DNA from: Anaerobacillus alkalidiazotrophicus
GTDB lineage: Bacteria > Bacillota > Bacilli > Bacillales_H > Anaerobacillaceae
Reading direction: 5' to 3'
NCBI RefSeq assembly: GCF_001866055.1
Contig: NZ_MLQS01000035.1
Location: 249-64,088, forward strand
DNA length: 63,840 bases
The notes under the pieces: model-generated
The model's database searches: none
Seen by the model: the letters and a program-made list of their open reading frames with translations, nothing else
Told to the model about the DNA's origin: nothing
Shown: in pieces, positions 37,340 to 46,554 of the stretch
Numbering within the stretch: position 1 is the stretch's first letter
Layout: each line of letters begins with the position of its first letter
Program-made: the position numbers and the translations under genes

Positions 37340-38998
37340 TTATGCAGAATAAGAGTTGCCTGCTTTTGTTACATCAACTTCTGGATCGGAGAAGCGATAG
37401 TGGAACCTAGCTGTCCCGTCTGCCTGAACTTCAATTTTATTGATAAATCGATGCAATATCTCAGGTATTAATTCATCAAAGTTAAGAAATTTAAGTAATT
37501 CTTGTTTTAATTGTTCGATGTTAGTCGAAGTTTGGTCACTTTCTATTGTTGTAAGTAAATTGTTTTTCCACACCTCTAGCTCGTTAATTTCAATTTTATT
37601 AGCTTCTACATTTTCACGGTATTCCTCTTGAGTAATAATATCTTCGGCCAACATATTGATATATTTTCTTTTTCGCCCATTTATAATGTCTAGTTGTTTA
37701 TCTATTTTTTCTAGTTGTTTTTGAAGGCTATGTTTTGCTTTCTTCGATTGAGCTTCTAATTTTTTAAGGTATTGCTCTTTATCGATTTGCTTTACTAACT
37801 CTTGGATATCAGTAAGAACTGTATCGATAAGAGAATCCTCTTTTATAAGATGACCACTGCATGCCTTTTTTCCATATCGTGCATAATTCCCGCATATATA
37901 ACCTTTTCGATTGCCTCTGTACCACATCCCTTTACCACAATCGGCACAGAATAATACATTTGTAAAAAGATTTTTTTTGGGTGCTGTAATGAACTTAGTC
38001 CGAATTTCCATTTGCTTTTGGACAGTATTAAAAACGTATCTCGGAATTATTGCATCATGTGAGTTCTTTTTTATAATTTGTTGTTCTTTGTCAATCATTA
38101 TCCTTTTTCTACTTGTAACACTTACTGTAGTTGAACGGCCCTGGACTAAATCACCTATGTAATGTGGATTAGTAAGGATAAGCTTTATTGTGGAGTCATT
38201 CCACTTATCTCCTGCATTCTTTTTACCAGCTATTTCAGCAGGAGTAGGAATTCCATCATTGTATAATCCTTTTGCAATACTCTCCCGTCCACTTCCAGCT
38301 AGATATTCTTCAAAGATCCTCTTAACAATTTTAGGGGTGTTGTCATCTTTTATACGAAGTTTTCCATCTTGAACTTCATATCCGTATGGAGGATTAGAAC
38401 CTTTGAAAAGTCCTTTTTTAGCCCTAGTTCTTAAGGTCTCTTTCACACGGTTACTTGTATTTTGCGACTCTTGTTCATACATCCAAGCGTATAAACCAAA
38501 CATATTTGTGTGACCAACCAGGGTATTAATGGCATTATCCAATGTGATAATATGAATGTTTTGATTTTCGCAAAGATTTTTTATCTTGTAAGATAATTCT
38601 CCGTTTCTTGCTAACCTTGAAAGCTCTTTTGCTAAAATGACATCAAACTTTTTATCTTCAGCATCCTTAATCATCTTTTGTAGATTTTTCCTTTTTGCAG
38701 TTGTTCCGCTTTCAACATCAATATAGATATCAAAAATGTCCCATCCTTGTTCTTGAACATATCTGTAAAACAGTTCCTGCTGGTACTTTAGAGAAGCTTT
38801 TTGTTCTTCTTTATCTGTTGAAACTCGAATATAAATTGCGCATCTCATTCTTAATCCAAATCCTTTTTGTGAATATTGAGATGTAGCAGTGATTACCGGT
38901 TGTACATTATTTACAACATTCTGTTGGTTTATTAAATTACTGTATTCCGTACTAACACTAACTCCTTCTTTAACAAATTCATCCCTATTAATAACCAT
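37340..38998 (-). CDS. Large serine recombinase with 50-residue N-terminal extension
   Basis: A protein of 552 residues. ATG 38998 has GGAGGT 7 nt upstream, so the long form is probably translated. The catalytic domain starts at residue 51 (M-R-C-A-I-Y-I-R-V-S, nucleophile Ser60), followed by the recombinase domain, zinc ribbon (C-A-D-C-G) and coiled coil. An internal ATG at 38848 behind AAAAAGGA could give the normal-length form. The extension is Asn/Val/Ser-rich and unlike known integrases. It is clearly related to the recombinase at 18458, including the leader around the second start. Confidence 0.9.
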   Translation of the reverse strand: MVINRDEFVKEGVSVSTEYSNLINQQNVVNNVQPVITATSQYSQKGFGLRMRCAIYIRVSTDKEEQKASLKYQQELFYRYVQEQGWDIFDIYIDVESGTTAKRKNLQKMIKDAEDKKFDVILAKELSRLARNGELSYKIKNLCENQNIHIITLDNAINTLVGHTNMFGLYAWMYEQESQNTSNRVKETLRTRAKKGLFKGSNPPYGYEVQDGKLRIKDDNTPKIVKRIFEEYLAGSGRESIAKGLYNDGIPTPAEIAGKKNAGDKWNDSTIKLILTNPHYIGDLVQGRSTTVSVTSRKRIMIDKEQQIIKKNSHDAIIPRYVFNTVQKQMEIRTKFITAPKKNLFTNVLFCADCGKGMWYRGNRKGYICGNYARYGKKACSGHLIKEDSLIDTVLTDIQELVKQIDKEQYLKKLEAQSKKAKHSLQKQLEKIDKQLDIINGRKRKYINMLAEDIITQEEYRENVEANKIEINELEVWKNNLLTTIESDQTSTNIEQLKQELLKFLNFDELIPEILHRFINKIEVQADGTARFHYRFSDPEVDVTKAGNSYSA

Positions 38999-39002
38999 TA
39001 TT

Positions 39003-39259
39003 TATACCTCCATCGAGAATAATTAGTTCAGTGGAATTCGCTCTTAACAATTCATTAAAGTAGAGTAGTTGCTTACTATCACGGCTAATTCTATCAGGCG
39101 AATTTATAATTACAGATTTAACCATTCCACCTTCTGCCATTTTTGAAATCTTTTGAATACCTGGTCGGCAACTAAATGATCTAAATCCAGATGTTGTTGT
39201 ATCTGCAATGATTTCAATCGAAAGGGAATGTTGTTCAGCGAAGTTTTCACCTTTTAATT
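39003..39259 (-). pseudogene. 5'-truncated resolvase-like gene
   Basis: The minus strand reads through SLSIEIIADTTTSGFRS, then R-P-G-I-Q-K-I-S-K-M-A-E-G-G and S-P-D-R-I-S-R-D-S-K, ending in INNGY. This is the middle of a serine-resolvase catalytic domain, including the S-R-D-S helix. The N-terminal part with the active serine is missing, and no start or ribosome binding site fits. Its end carries the GGAGG site of the downstream recombinase. Confidence 0.65.
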
Positions 39260-39270
39260 TCGTTCACTAA

Positions 39271-39312
39271 ATGATGCATAGTATAAAAAAGCTTTTTTGA
39301 GCTATGCATCAT
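39271..39312. repeat. Nested palindrome at a recombinase remnant boundary
   Basis: ATGATGCATAG (39271-39281) and CTATGCATCAT (39302-39312) are perfect arms. Inside them lies a second perfect 14-bp palindrome, AAAAAAGCTTTTTT (39285-39298). It sits exactly where the truncated resolvase reading frame loses similarity. Apart from this, 39313-39639 shows nothing recognisable. Confidence 0.6.
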
Positions 39313-39639
39313 AGACACGTATGTTCCTTTCTAACCACTTAAAATCGTATATAAGAGAAGTTTTGATCAATACTCTTTTTATAAAAGTTAGGGAAGCAAC
39401 AATGATAATTACAGTGATTATTTCTAAGCTAAAGGCTGGTTGGATAATACTATTTTGTTAATGACCGAAAGCTAATTTTATGATCCCATTTTATAAAATG
39501 TAAAGTTTAAATGAGCAGGGTTATAGAACTGGGAACTGAATACTATTGGATTAACAGATTTTCCATCTTCCACTTAGATCTAACTAATGTTGATTGGAGC
39601 GATTCCACCACTTACTTCCTCCATTAACCGCTCATCCAT

Positions 39640-40461
39640 TCACCCATACAACCAATGCCGCTCACATCTTCGACTAGCAACCATCCGTCTATTTTCCACG
39701 ACCATCATCCCTAGCGTTGTCCCGTAATAATACTGCTTAAACCCTGTCTTAATCCTTTTCCGTTTCCACTGATAAACCGTCTCCTTAAACGCTTTTATAA
39801 TCGTTGGTGCAAAGTGTTCAATTGGTTCGTCAAACTTTTGCGAACGATAAGCAATCACTGCTCGATCCCAGAGTTCGCATATTTCTTTTGCTCGATTGAA
39901 AAATGGTTTGACAGCTTTTGTGAAGTTAGTCGGTACGAAGCTTGGTACGTACGTGTGGTCTAGTGATTCTAGTGTAGGAGGACGAAGATCTTTATTGTTT
40001 ATTTTGTTTTCAACAGAAATAGTTTTAGAGTTTGTTTTTGGGTTTTGAACCGTTGATTTCGTAGGTTTTTTCGGGGTTTTACGCTCTGTCAATTTTTCGT
40101 TCGTGGCTCCATCAAAGCGGTGAAAAACGTAGACGTTGTGGGAAAAACCACCTTTTTCGCGAGTTGTATTGAAGATGGAGAGAATGCCGAGATTTTTTGC
40201 TTTTCTCAGCATTCGTTCAAAAGTAGAACGGGAGATACCGCCTTGTTTAACTTGGGCGGCTTCGACTAGTTTGCAGATTCTAGCGTTACATATGCCTATT
40301 TCTTTAACACTAAAGCGGGTGAGTTGTTCAAAGGCAAGTAATTCACCTTTTGTAAATTGATCGCCGTAATTGTCTAATACATAGTTAATGGTTTCATTGA
40401 ATTGTTGGACGGTTGAGAATTGACTTAAATGGGAGTATTGTTTTATATTGCCTGATTTCAT
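39640..40461 (-). CDS. Hypothetical HTH protein, possibly plasmid replication-related
   Basis: A protein of 273 residues. The N-terminal 115 residues look like a winged helix (S-R-S-T-F-E-R-M-L-R-K-A-K-N-L-G-I-L near 78-95). A Lys/Pro/Thr-rich linker (about 125-165) and a helical C-terminal domain follow, with Y-Q-W-K-R-K-R-I-K-T-G and a Y-Y-Y-G-T-T-L patch. Bacillaceae carry related proteins of unknown role on plasmids and chromosomes; this recall is uncertain. It sits 24 nt downstream of the ComK-like gene and may be co-transcribed. Confidence 0.65.
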   Translation of the reverse strand: MKSGNIKQYSHLSQFSTVQQFNETINYVLDNYGDQFTKGELLAFEQLTRFSVKEIGICNARICKLVEAAQVKQGGISRSTFERMLRKAKNLGILSIFNTTREKGGFSHNVYVFHRFDGATNEKLTERKTPKKPTKSTVQNPKTNSKTISVENKINNKDLRPPTLESLDHTYVPSFVPTNFTKAVKPFFNRAKEICELWDRAVIAYRSQKFDEPIEHFAPTIIKAFKETVYQWKRKRIKTGFKQYYYGTTLGMMVVENRRMVASRRCERHWLYG

Positions 40462-40484
40462 TGTAACGTTCCTTTCTGGGGTTA

Positions 40485-41012
40485 TTAATAAGAGTGAATG
40501 GTACTAGTTGGTTTTGGAAGTATAGGTGGTCTTTCGAAATAGTTATGGGAAAAGCGAATGATACAAGAGGCCGTGCGCTGCATTTGTTTTTCAATCGAAT
40601 AATAGGAAACGGGTAGTTTTAGTTGTTTCATATTATGGAAGGTAATCATCGTTTGCTGTGGTTCTTTCGGAGTTTTCAATGGAGTGATAGAGCGGATGTG
40701 TTGGTGGAAGATCCAGGAGCATTCGAATTGATTAGGTGAGTGTGTTGGGAATGCGTAAATTTGTTCTAATTGATTGATAGGGATGGGCACTTTATGTTTT
40801 GCCCCAGTCAGATGAACAACGGCTTTTTTTCTCCCTTCATACGTAGAGCCGCCTTCTAAACAAGCTTGTTTGATTAATTGAAGTGGTGGCTTGTTAATGT
40901 AGAACTCTTGGCTTGGTTCTAAGGCAATTGTACAGTAGTCTAGATGAGCTACAGAGAGTAGAGCCATCGTTTGGCTTGTGATTTCGTAGTTTGAAAGGAT
41001 GGTTTGATTCAT
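40485..41012 (-). CDS. comK: ComK-family competence transcription factor
   Basis: A protein of 175 residues resembling ComK, the master activator of DNA uptake in Bacillus. Aligning motifs include F-Y-I-N-K-P-P-L-Q-L-I, G-S-T-Y-E-G-R-K, P-I-P-I-N-Q then I-Y-A-F-P-T-H-S-P, W-I-F-H-Q-H-I and L-P-V-S-Y-Y-S-I-E-K-Q. It lacks the C-terminal part after the R-T-A region that ClpC/MecA uses for degradation in B. subtilis, so it may be regulated differently. Many Bacillaceae have two comK copies; this could be the second. Confidence 0.85.
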   Translation of the reverse strand: MNQTILSNYEITSQTMALLSVAHLDYCTIALEPSQEFYINKPPLQLIKQACLEGGSTYEGRKKAVVHLTGAKHKVPIPINQLEQIYAFPTHSPNQFECSWIFHQHIRSITPLKTPKEPQQTMITFHNMKQLKLPVSYYSIEKQMQRTASCIIRFSHNYFERPPILPKPTSTIHSY

Positions 41013-41153
41013 ATGTAGGGCACTCCTTTGAAAAGGGTTATTTTTATAGAAAATATGAAAGGATTTTTTAGTGGAAAGAATAACTATTTTTAATATCGTT
41101 AGAAGAAATCATTATGGTATCGGGGTTAATGATAGCTTAAGAAAGGAGTATCA

Positions 41154-41429
41154 CTACTCCTTATTATCGTTCGGTAATATAAGAGATGCTTTTTCCTCAA
41201 ATTCTTTATAAATGTCGGAAGGTTTAAAATTAAGTGTGAGTGCAATAGACTGAAATAACTCAAGTGACGGATTTATTTTACCTGTCTCAATTTTACTTAA
41301 GTGTTGTTGACTAATACCGAGTTTACCTGCTAAATCTTCTTGTGTTAAAGTTGTAGATTTTCTTCTTAACCTCAAAACATTTCCAATGGAAAATTGTTTC
41401 TTCGATGAATATTCTTTCATTTGTCTCAA
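41154..41429 (-). CDS. Xre-family HTH regulator
   Basis: A protein of 91 residues (87 if the second ATG, MKEYSS, is used). A single Cro/C1 helix-turn-helix spans about 15-70: L-T-Q-E-D-L-A-G-K-L-G-I-S-Q-Q-H-L-S-K-I-E-T-G. It lies upstream of and in the same direction as the ComK-like gene, about 140 nt away. Its target is unknown. Confidence 0.88.
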   Translation of the reverse strand: MRQMKEYSSKKQFSIGNVLRLRRKSTTLTQEDLAGKLGISQQHLSKIETGKINPSLELFQSIALTLNFKPSDIYKEFEEKASLILPNDNKE

Positions 41430-41678
41430 TCCTTTTTCCTAATACTAATATTTATATTATGTAAAATAATCCAAAAGTATGGAAACGCATATATGACGTA
41501 AAAAGGTAGTATTTGGAATATCGATTGATAATTTTGTGACAAATTCCCTTTTTTCTTTTGAAAGAAGTTTATTTTCAATCTTTAAATAGGCAGTAAGACC
41601 CACTTCCCAACCCAGAATGAAACTGAGAAGTTCAGTTTTGTAAGCGTAGTAGTAATGAGGTTTATTTTAATAGAAAAG

Positions 41679-41695
41679 TTTCACGTACCGTATTT
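41679..41695 (+). repeat. TTTCACGTACCGTATTT repeat, left of mcrBC
   Basis: This 17-bp sequence recurs in the same orientation at 46129-46145 and 48881-48897. It lies 204 nt before mcrB and 84 nt after mcrC, so it brackets the restriction pair. The surrounding gap 41430-41898 shows no other gene. Confidence 0.7.
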
Positions 41696-41898
41696 AAAAG
41701 AGAGAATGGTGGGAAGGTAAGAAGTATGTCGTCAACATAATCTATATTTTTAACAACTTGGACGGTAATTTAACCTATTATTCTTTAGGATAACATTACC
41801 AATCACTATATTTTTGTTATATAATTCCAATAGGGTGTGCGAGACGGAAGTACTAGATTCTAAAGCATAAAATTTAACCAGTTAAGGAGTCTGTGATT

Positions 41899-43620
41899 GT
41901 GAACAGTAAACTGAAAGAATATTTTTTACAAATTATGAAGGGATATTTAGAAGCGAAGAAGCAGCCATTTGGTGGAAATCCGATGGGCTCGCTTGTTCGA
42001 AATGAAGTGACCAATAAAATGAAGTCGCTTCCTTTTATCAGTGATGAATTTATTGTTACTGGTTCTGTCGGTCAAGGGAATTGGGCAGCGATACCTTGGC
42101 TTGCGATTATGAATCGTAAAATTACGACCTCAACACAAAGAGGATATTATTTAGTGTATTTGTTCAGTGAGGACATGTCTCAACTTTACTTAACGTTTGC
42201 ACAAGGGATTACTGAAACATCTCGAGAAGAAATGGAACGAATAAAAGAAGACATTCGTCAAAATATCGAGATGAAGGAACATGTACATAAGGATGATCAT
42301 ATTTATTTAGGGCAATCAAAAAAGGCAAGAGACTATGCGTTTTCTACAGCTGCTTATATTAAATATGAAGTGGACTCGAAGCCGTCTGAAGATCAATTCG
42401 TTCAAGATTTACAAGACATGGTTTCTTATTATGAGGCATTTATAAAACTGAATAATCGTACGGTCTATGAAACGGATGAAACAGAGGCAAACGTCATTCA
42501 TGATTCAACAGAAATGGTATTACCTTTTTCTGAAACAGTCGACCATATTCATTCCTACATCTCTAGTAAAGGCTTCTATTACGAAAAAGAAGAAGTAACA
42601 AATTTATTTCTTTCAATAAAAACGAAACCGTTTGTTATTTTATCAGGAATTTCTGGGACTGGAAAAACCAAAATAGTTCAGTGGCTCGCTGAAAGTGTTG
42701 GAGCAACAGAAAGAAACGGACAATTTTCCTTAATTCCCGTTCGTCCGGACTGGAGTGATGGCTCGGATCTGTTAGGGTATGTCGATATTAAAGGTGAGTT
42801 TAAAAGAGGTCCATTAACGAAAGTCATCATCAATGCCATCGAGCACCCAACACGACCTTATTTTGTTTTATTGGATGAGATGAATTTAGCACGAGTAGAG
42901 CATTATTTTAGTGATATTTTAAGTGTTATGGAAAGTCGCAAATGGCAAAACGGTGAATTGGTAACATCTAGACTGTTAAAAGAAGAATTAAGCGACAAAG
43001 ACTTACATCTACCGGCTAACCTCTATTTGATTGGTACAGTAAATATGGACGAGACAACACATCCATTTAGTAAAAAAGTTCTCGACCGGGCTAATACAAT
43101 CGAATTTAATCGTATTAAGCTTAATCATTTTCAATTTTTATTAGAAAAAGACCATAAAGAACCAGTCATCGTACATAACGATACATTTATGACGAAATAT
43201 TTGCATTTAGAGGATGTATTTTTCCAAAATAGAGCTCTTGTTGAAGGAATGACAGAGGAACTAGTCAAAATAAATGATTTTCTTCAACTAATTGGGGCTC
43301 ATGTAGGATACCGAGTTCGTGATGAAATTTGTTTTTATTTAGCTTATAACGAAGAAGGAAATCTCATGACGACGGAAGACGCTCTTGATCATTGTATTTT
43401 ACAAAAGATTTTACCGAGAATTTCTGGAAGTGACACTCGTGTAGAGAGAGTACTAAAGGAGTTATATCGATGGTTTACGAATAAGGAGATCGTTGATGGT
43501 GATAGCTTTACAGCTGATGATCTTATTTCTGCCAAATATCCTAAAAGTGCAGCAAAAGTTGTAGAAATGGTTAGGAGGTTGGAAGATGATGGGTTTACAT
43601 CCTTCTGGCTCAGCTCGTGA
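41899..43620 (+). CDS. mcrB: McrB-like GTPase/ATPase with MrcB_N (DUF3578) domain
   Basis: AAA+ NTPase of 573 residues from type IV restriction. The N-terminal 190 residues match the MrcB_N/DUF3578 DNA-binding region (Q-G-N-W-A-A-I-P-W-L-A-I). The AAA+ core has G-I-S-G-T-G-K-T (250-257), L-L-D-E-M-N-L-A (Walker B) and the McrB-type G-T-V-N-M-D-E-T-T. GTG 41899 is preferred to GTG 41893 because AAGGAGT is 8 nt upstream. With its partner it would cut modified DNA. The genes overlap by 35 nt. Confidence 0.92.
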   Translation: MNSKLKEYFLQIMKGYLEAKKQPFGGNPMGSLVRNEVTNKMKSLPFISDEFIVTGSVGQGNWAAIPWLAIMNRKITTSTQRGYYLVYLFSEDMSQLYLTFAQGITETSREEMERIKEDIRQNIEMKEHVHKDDHIYLGQSKKARDYAFSTAAYIKYEVDSKPSEDQFVQDLQDMVSYYEAFIKLNNRTVYETDETEANVIHDSTEMVLPFSETVDHIHSYISSKGFYYEKEEVTNLFLSIKTKPFVILSGISGTGKTKIVQWLAESVGATERNGQFSLIPVRPDWSDGSDLLGYVDIKGEFKRGPLTKVIINAIEHPTRPYFVLLDEMNLARVEHYFSDILSVMESRKWQNGELVTSRLLKEELSDKDLHLPANLYLIGTVNMDETTHPFSKKVLDRANTIEFNRIKLNHFQFLLEKDHKEPVIVHNDTFMTKYLHLEDVFFQNRALVEGMTEELVKINDFLQLIGAHVGYRVRDEICFYLAYNEEGNLMTTEDALDHCILQKILPRISGSDTRVERVLKELYRWFTNKEIVDGDSFTADDLISAKYPKSAAKVVEMVRRLEDDGFTSFWLSS

Positions 43621-46045
43621 AGATGTAGAGCTTGTCGTGATCGAAACAAAAGCATGTTCACTCGTGATAAAAGGGAAACCGTATCATCAAAAATATGAAG
43701 GTTTACAACAATATAAAAATATGGATTTTCATAATAACATGCAGTTTAACGTAAACGGGAAAGACATTGAAGAGGTAGCCGTATATGATGTGGACGAGAA
43801 TGTACTCAACACTAAGCAAGAGCTCCGTCCTATTTTTTTCGAAAACAGTGTTTATCAAGTCATCGTTTCACCTAAAGAAAATCATGAACTGTCGTTTTAT
43901 CATGAACATCCAGCACTTAGAAAGGCTATAGATCGAGTGAACATTGGTTCATCCTATTTGCTAATGGGAAACTTACATTTTCAAAATGATATCGGTTTAT
44001 CAACATTTGAAATTCATTCTAATCACAAAATGATTTTACAAGTAACGATTGAGGTTTTTCCTTCAAAAATAGACTATAAGCGTGATTATCAAAACCTTTT
44101 ACTTGAAGTAAATGATGAAATATATAATCTTGCTTATCATTTTTTGAAAAAGACTTATTTAGGTGCAAAAATAAAAGTAGAAGGAGCACCTTCTTTAACA
44201 GAATTTTTTCGTTTAATTCGTTTTCATTTCGAAGCGTTTATCGATGCCTTAAACCGAATTGAGCGCCAGCCGCATCATCAGCTAATAAAAATGCATGAAA
44301 AAAGAAGAGGGGATCAGTTACAACGGCTTGATTCAAAAGCGAGAAATTACTTGCGTAAGAGAGGGCAGCTCTTTGTAGAGGTTGATAAAGGGATTGAAAT
44401 GTTTAAGCAGCAGCTAATGCCGGTAGAAGGGTTGAAAATGCGAAAGGCTCTAACCTATGATACATTTGAAAATCGATATGTGAAATGGATGATGGAAAGG
44501 TTACTACATAAGTTAGAAGCTTTATATAAAAAGCTAACTACGAAGCGGCACGATGTAGAAGTAGATCCTGATCTGATCGATAAAATAGAGTTGATGAAAA
44601 AACGGTTAACGGCAAAAAAGAAAAATCATTTCTGGAAAGAAATCGGCCAGTTGGATCGTTCTGTCATGAGCCTAGTATTACAAATGGCACCTGGTTATCG
44701 CGACGCTTTTCAAATTTACTTAACCGTTTCGAAAGGACTAGCGCTTCAAGGTAAGCTCTATCAAATGTCAGTAAAAGATGTAGCAACCTTATATGAATAT
44801 TGGACGTATTTAAAACTTGGACAAATATTAGCAAAAAAATATGTACAAGTGAGCCAAGATGTTATCAAAGTCAATAGTGACGGGTTATATGTTAACTTAG
44901 ACGCCAATGCAACAGCGAAAAGAGTCTTTAAACATCCCATTACCGATGAGAAAATTATCCTCACGTATCAAAAGAATGAACGAAATCTTCCAACTGTTCA
45001 ACAAAAGCCAGATACGATGTTAAGCATTCAGAAAAAAGGCAGGGATTACACCTTTAATTACGTTTTTGATGCAAAATATCGAATTGATTTTGCGGTCACG
45101 AATTCATACTACGGAAATCGTTATCAAACCCCTGGTCCATTAGAAGAGGACATTAATACGATGCACAGATACCGGGATTCGATCGTTGTCCAAAATCAAG
45201 GTCCTTATGAACGAAATGCCTTCGGTGCGTACGTGTTATTTCCTTGGGGAGATGAAGAGAGCTATCAAGAACATCATTTTTATAAAAGTATTGACCAAGT
45301 CAATATCGGTGGCTTACCATTTTTGCCACAAGCAACTGATTTAGTTGAACAATTCGTGGAGCATTTAATTGAGAAAAGCCCTGAAGAAATTCAACAAGAA
45401 GGAATTTTACCACGAGGATCAAAAGAAGATTGGCTCTCATCTCTTGAAGAGAAAGTTCTTATTGGTGTTGTATCATCGATCGACCAATACAAAAAATGTA
45501 TTCAAGAAGGCAACTTTTCTTTATCAACTAACCATATAAAACAAGGGTGGCAATCAGCAAGCTATGTTGCTTTATACGTAAGTAAAGAAGTAGGAATACA
45601 AAACGGTGTGATTTGTTATGGGAAAATTAGTGATGTAGTAGTGAATGAAGATCAAATCCATTTTTCCGTCAAATCATGGACAAACCTTAAGCAAGTCATC
45701 AAGCCCGTGAACTATGGTATTGCCGTTTATACACTCACTACATTAAGCGTATTAAAAGAAGCAAACGAACTGCCAGAACTATTTATGAAATCCAAACAAG
45801 AAATGTCACTCTGGCGAATGCTACGAAGAGTATCCGACCGGATCAAAGTAGAACTAGATGAAAACCAACTAGATAATGCAACGAAAGTGAAAACTTATAA
45901 AATTAAAGATGTTGAAATAAAGTTGTATCCGAATGAGAATAAGATTGTTTTTGTAAAAGAGGGCTATTTAAAAGAGGTAGCTTTGGGGGATTTGTTGAAA
46001 CAACCTTCAAGTGTGTTTAAGGTGTTGTTGGATGTGATGCAGTGA
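43586..46045 (+). CDS. McrC-like DUF2357 nuclease partner
   Basis: A protein of 819 residues, longer than classical McrC (about 350), with a DUF2357 central region and a PD-(D/E)XK core seen as F-D-A-K-Y-R-I-D near 485-492. The extra N-terminal 250 residues are beta-rich, and a C-terminal domain of about 150 residues follows the nuclease. DUF2357 proteins pair with McrB-type AAA+ motors as the cleaving subunit. The ATG has an AGGAGG site 7 nt upstream inside mcrB. The stop lies in the terminator hairpin. Confidence 0.88.
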   Translation: MMGLHPSGSAREDVELVVIETKACSLVIKGKPYHQKYEGLQQYKNMDFHNNMQFNVNGKDIEEVAVYDVDENVLNTKQELRPIFFENSVYQVIVSPKENHELSFYHEHPALRKAIDRVNIGSSYLLMGNLHFQNDIGLSTFEIHSNHKMILQVTIEVFPSKIDYKRDYQNLLLEVNDEIYNLAYHFLKKTYLGAKIKVEGAPSLTEFFRLIRFHFEAFIDALNRIERQPHHQLIKMHEKRRGDQLQRLDSKARNYLRKRGQLFVEVDKGIEMFKQQLMPVEGLKMRKALTYDTFENRYVKWMMERLLHKLEALYKKLTTKRHDVEVDPDLIDKIELMKKRLTAKKKNHFWKEIGQLDRSVMSLVLQMAPGYRDAFQIYLTVSKGLALQGKLYQMSVKDVATLYEYWTYLKLGQILAKKYVQVSQDVIKVNSDGLYVNLDANATAKRVFKHPITDEKIILTYQKNERNLPTVQQKPDTMLSIQKKGRDYTFNYVFDAKYRIDFAVTNSYYGNRYQTPGPLEEDINTMHRYRDSIVVQNQGPYERNAFGAYVLFPWGDEESYQEHHFYKSIDQVNIGGLPFLPQATDLVEQFVEHLIEKSPEEIQQEGILPRGSKEDWLSSLEEKVLIGVVSSIDQYKKCIQEGNFSLSTNHIKQGWQSASYVALYVSKEVGIQNGVICYGKISDVVVNEDQIHFSVKSWTNLKQVIKPVNYGIAVYTLTTLSVLKEANELPELFMKSKQEMSLWRMLRRVSDRIKVELDENQLDNATKVKTYKIKDVEIKLYPNENKIVFVKEGYLKEVALGDLLKQPSSVFKVLLDVMQ

Positions 46046-46078
46046 TGAACAAGAAACTTTGTTCATCACTGCTTTTTT
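46039..46078 (+). terminator. mcrBC terminator, duplicated at 48793
   Basis: GCAGTGATGAACAA / TTGTTCATCACTGC perfect arms with a T6 run; the mcrC TGA is inside the left arm. A second copy of the hairpin stands at 48793-48826. Confidence 0.88.
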
Positions 46079-46422
46079 AAATTTCCTTTTGTGATTTCTG
46101 ATAAAAAGTAATAGATTTTCTGCAGAAATTTCACGTACCGTATTTGATGAGTAAATTTTATTTTTAATTTTCATTTAGAACAGTGATGAGGAGAATAGCA
46201 GATTAGAGAAAGGTTGACAAGTTAAATTTAAGAAAAATAGAGTACATACTCAATACATAGCTTCTATATAAAGCTGAACTTCAATCAGTAGAGGGTTAGC
46301 TTCTATCTTTAAGCGTAAACAGTTAGCTAGTGGGCCGTAAATTAAGGTTGAAGGGATTGATCAATTGTGAAACAATCCCGTGAAACAAGATTCTTCGGGG
46401 GGTGACAGGCACGAATCCAATC
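46039..46422 (+). repeat. Direct repeat copy A
   Basis: This begins with the mcrC terminator and continues through TTTCACGTACCGTATTT, a stretch around GAACAGTGATGAGGAG, then CTAGTGGGCCGTAAATTAAG and a GGGATTG/CAATCCC hairpin, to CACGAATCCAA. Copy B at 48793-49090 is collinear but lacks about 100 nt (46232-46325 here). The remainder of the gap to 46555 holds a small hairpin at 46436-46456. Confidence 0.82.
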
Positions 46423-46554
46423 AACTAGTAGTGAGCATTTCTAAACATTAGAAATGGGGGTGTTTTTGGATGTTTTCTAAAAGATTGTTGTTTTTAGTGA
46501 AGGTTATTCAAAATAATGGTAAAATCAATAATGTAAAAGAAATGGGGTGAAGAA

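Noticed and set aside
41013..41153. ComK-binding box (AAAA-N5-TTTT) for autoregulation of the ComK-like gene
   Set aside because: A-rich and T-rich tracts are present, but no pair with the correct spacing could be shown.
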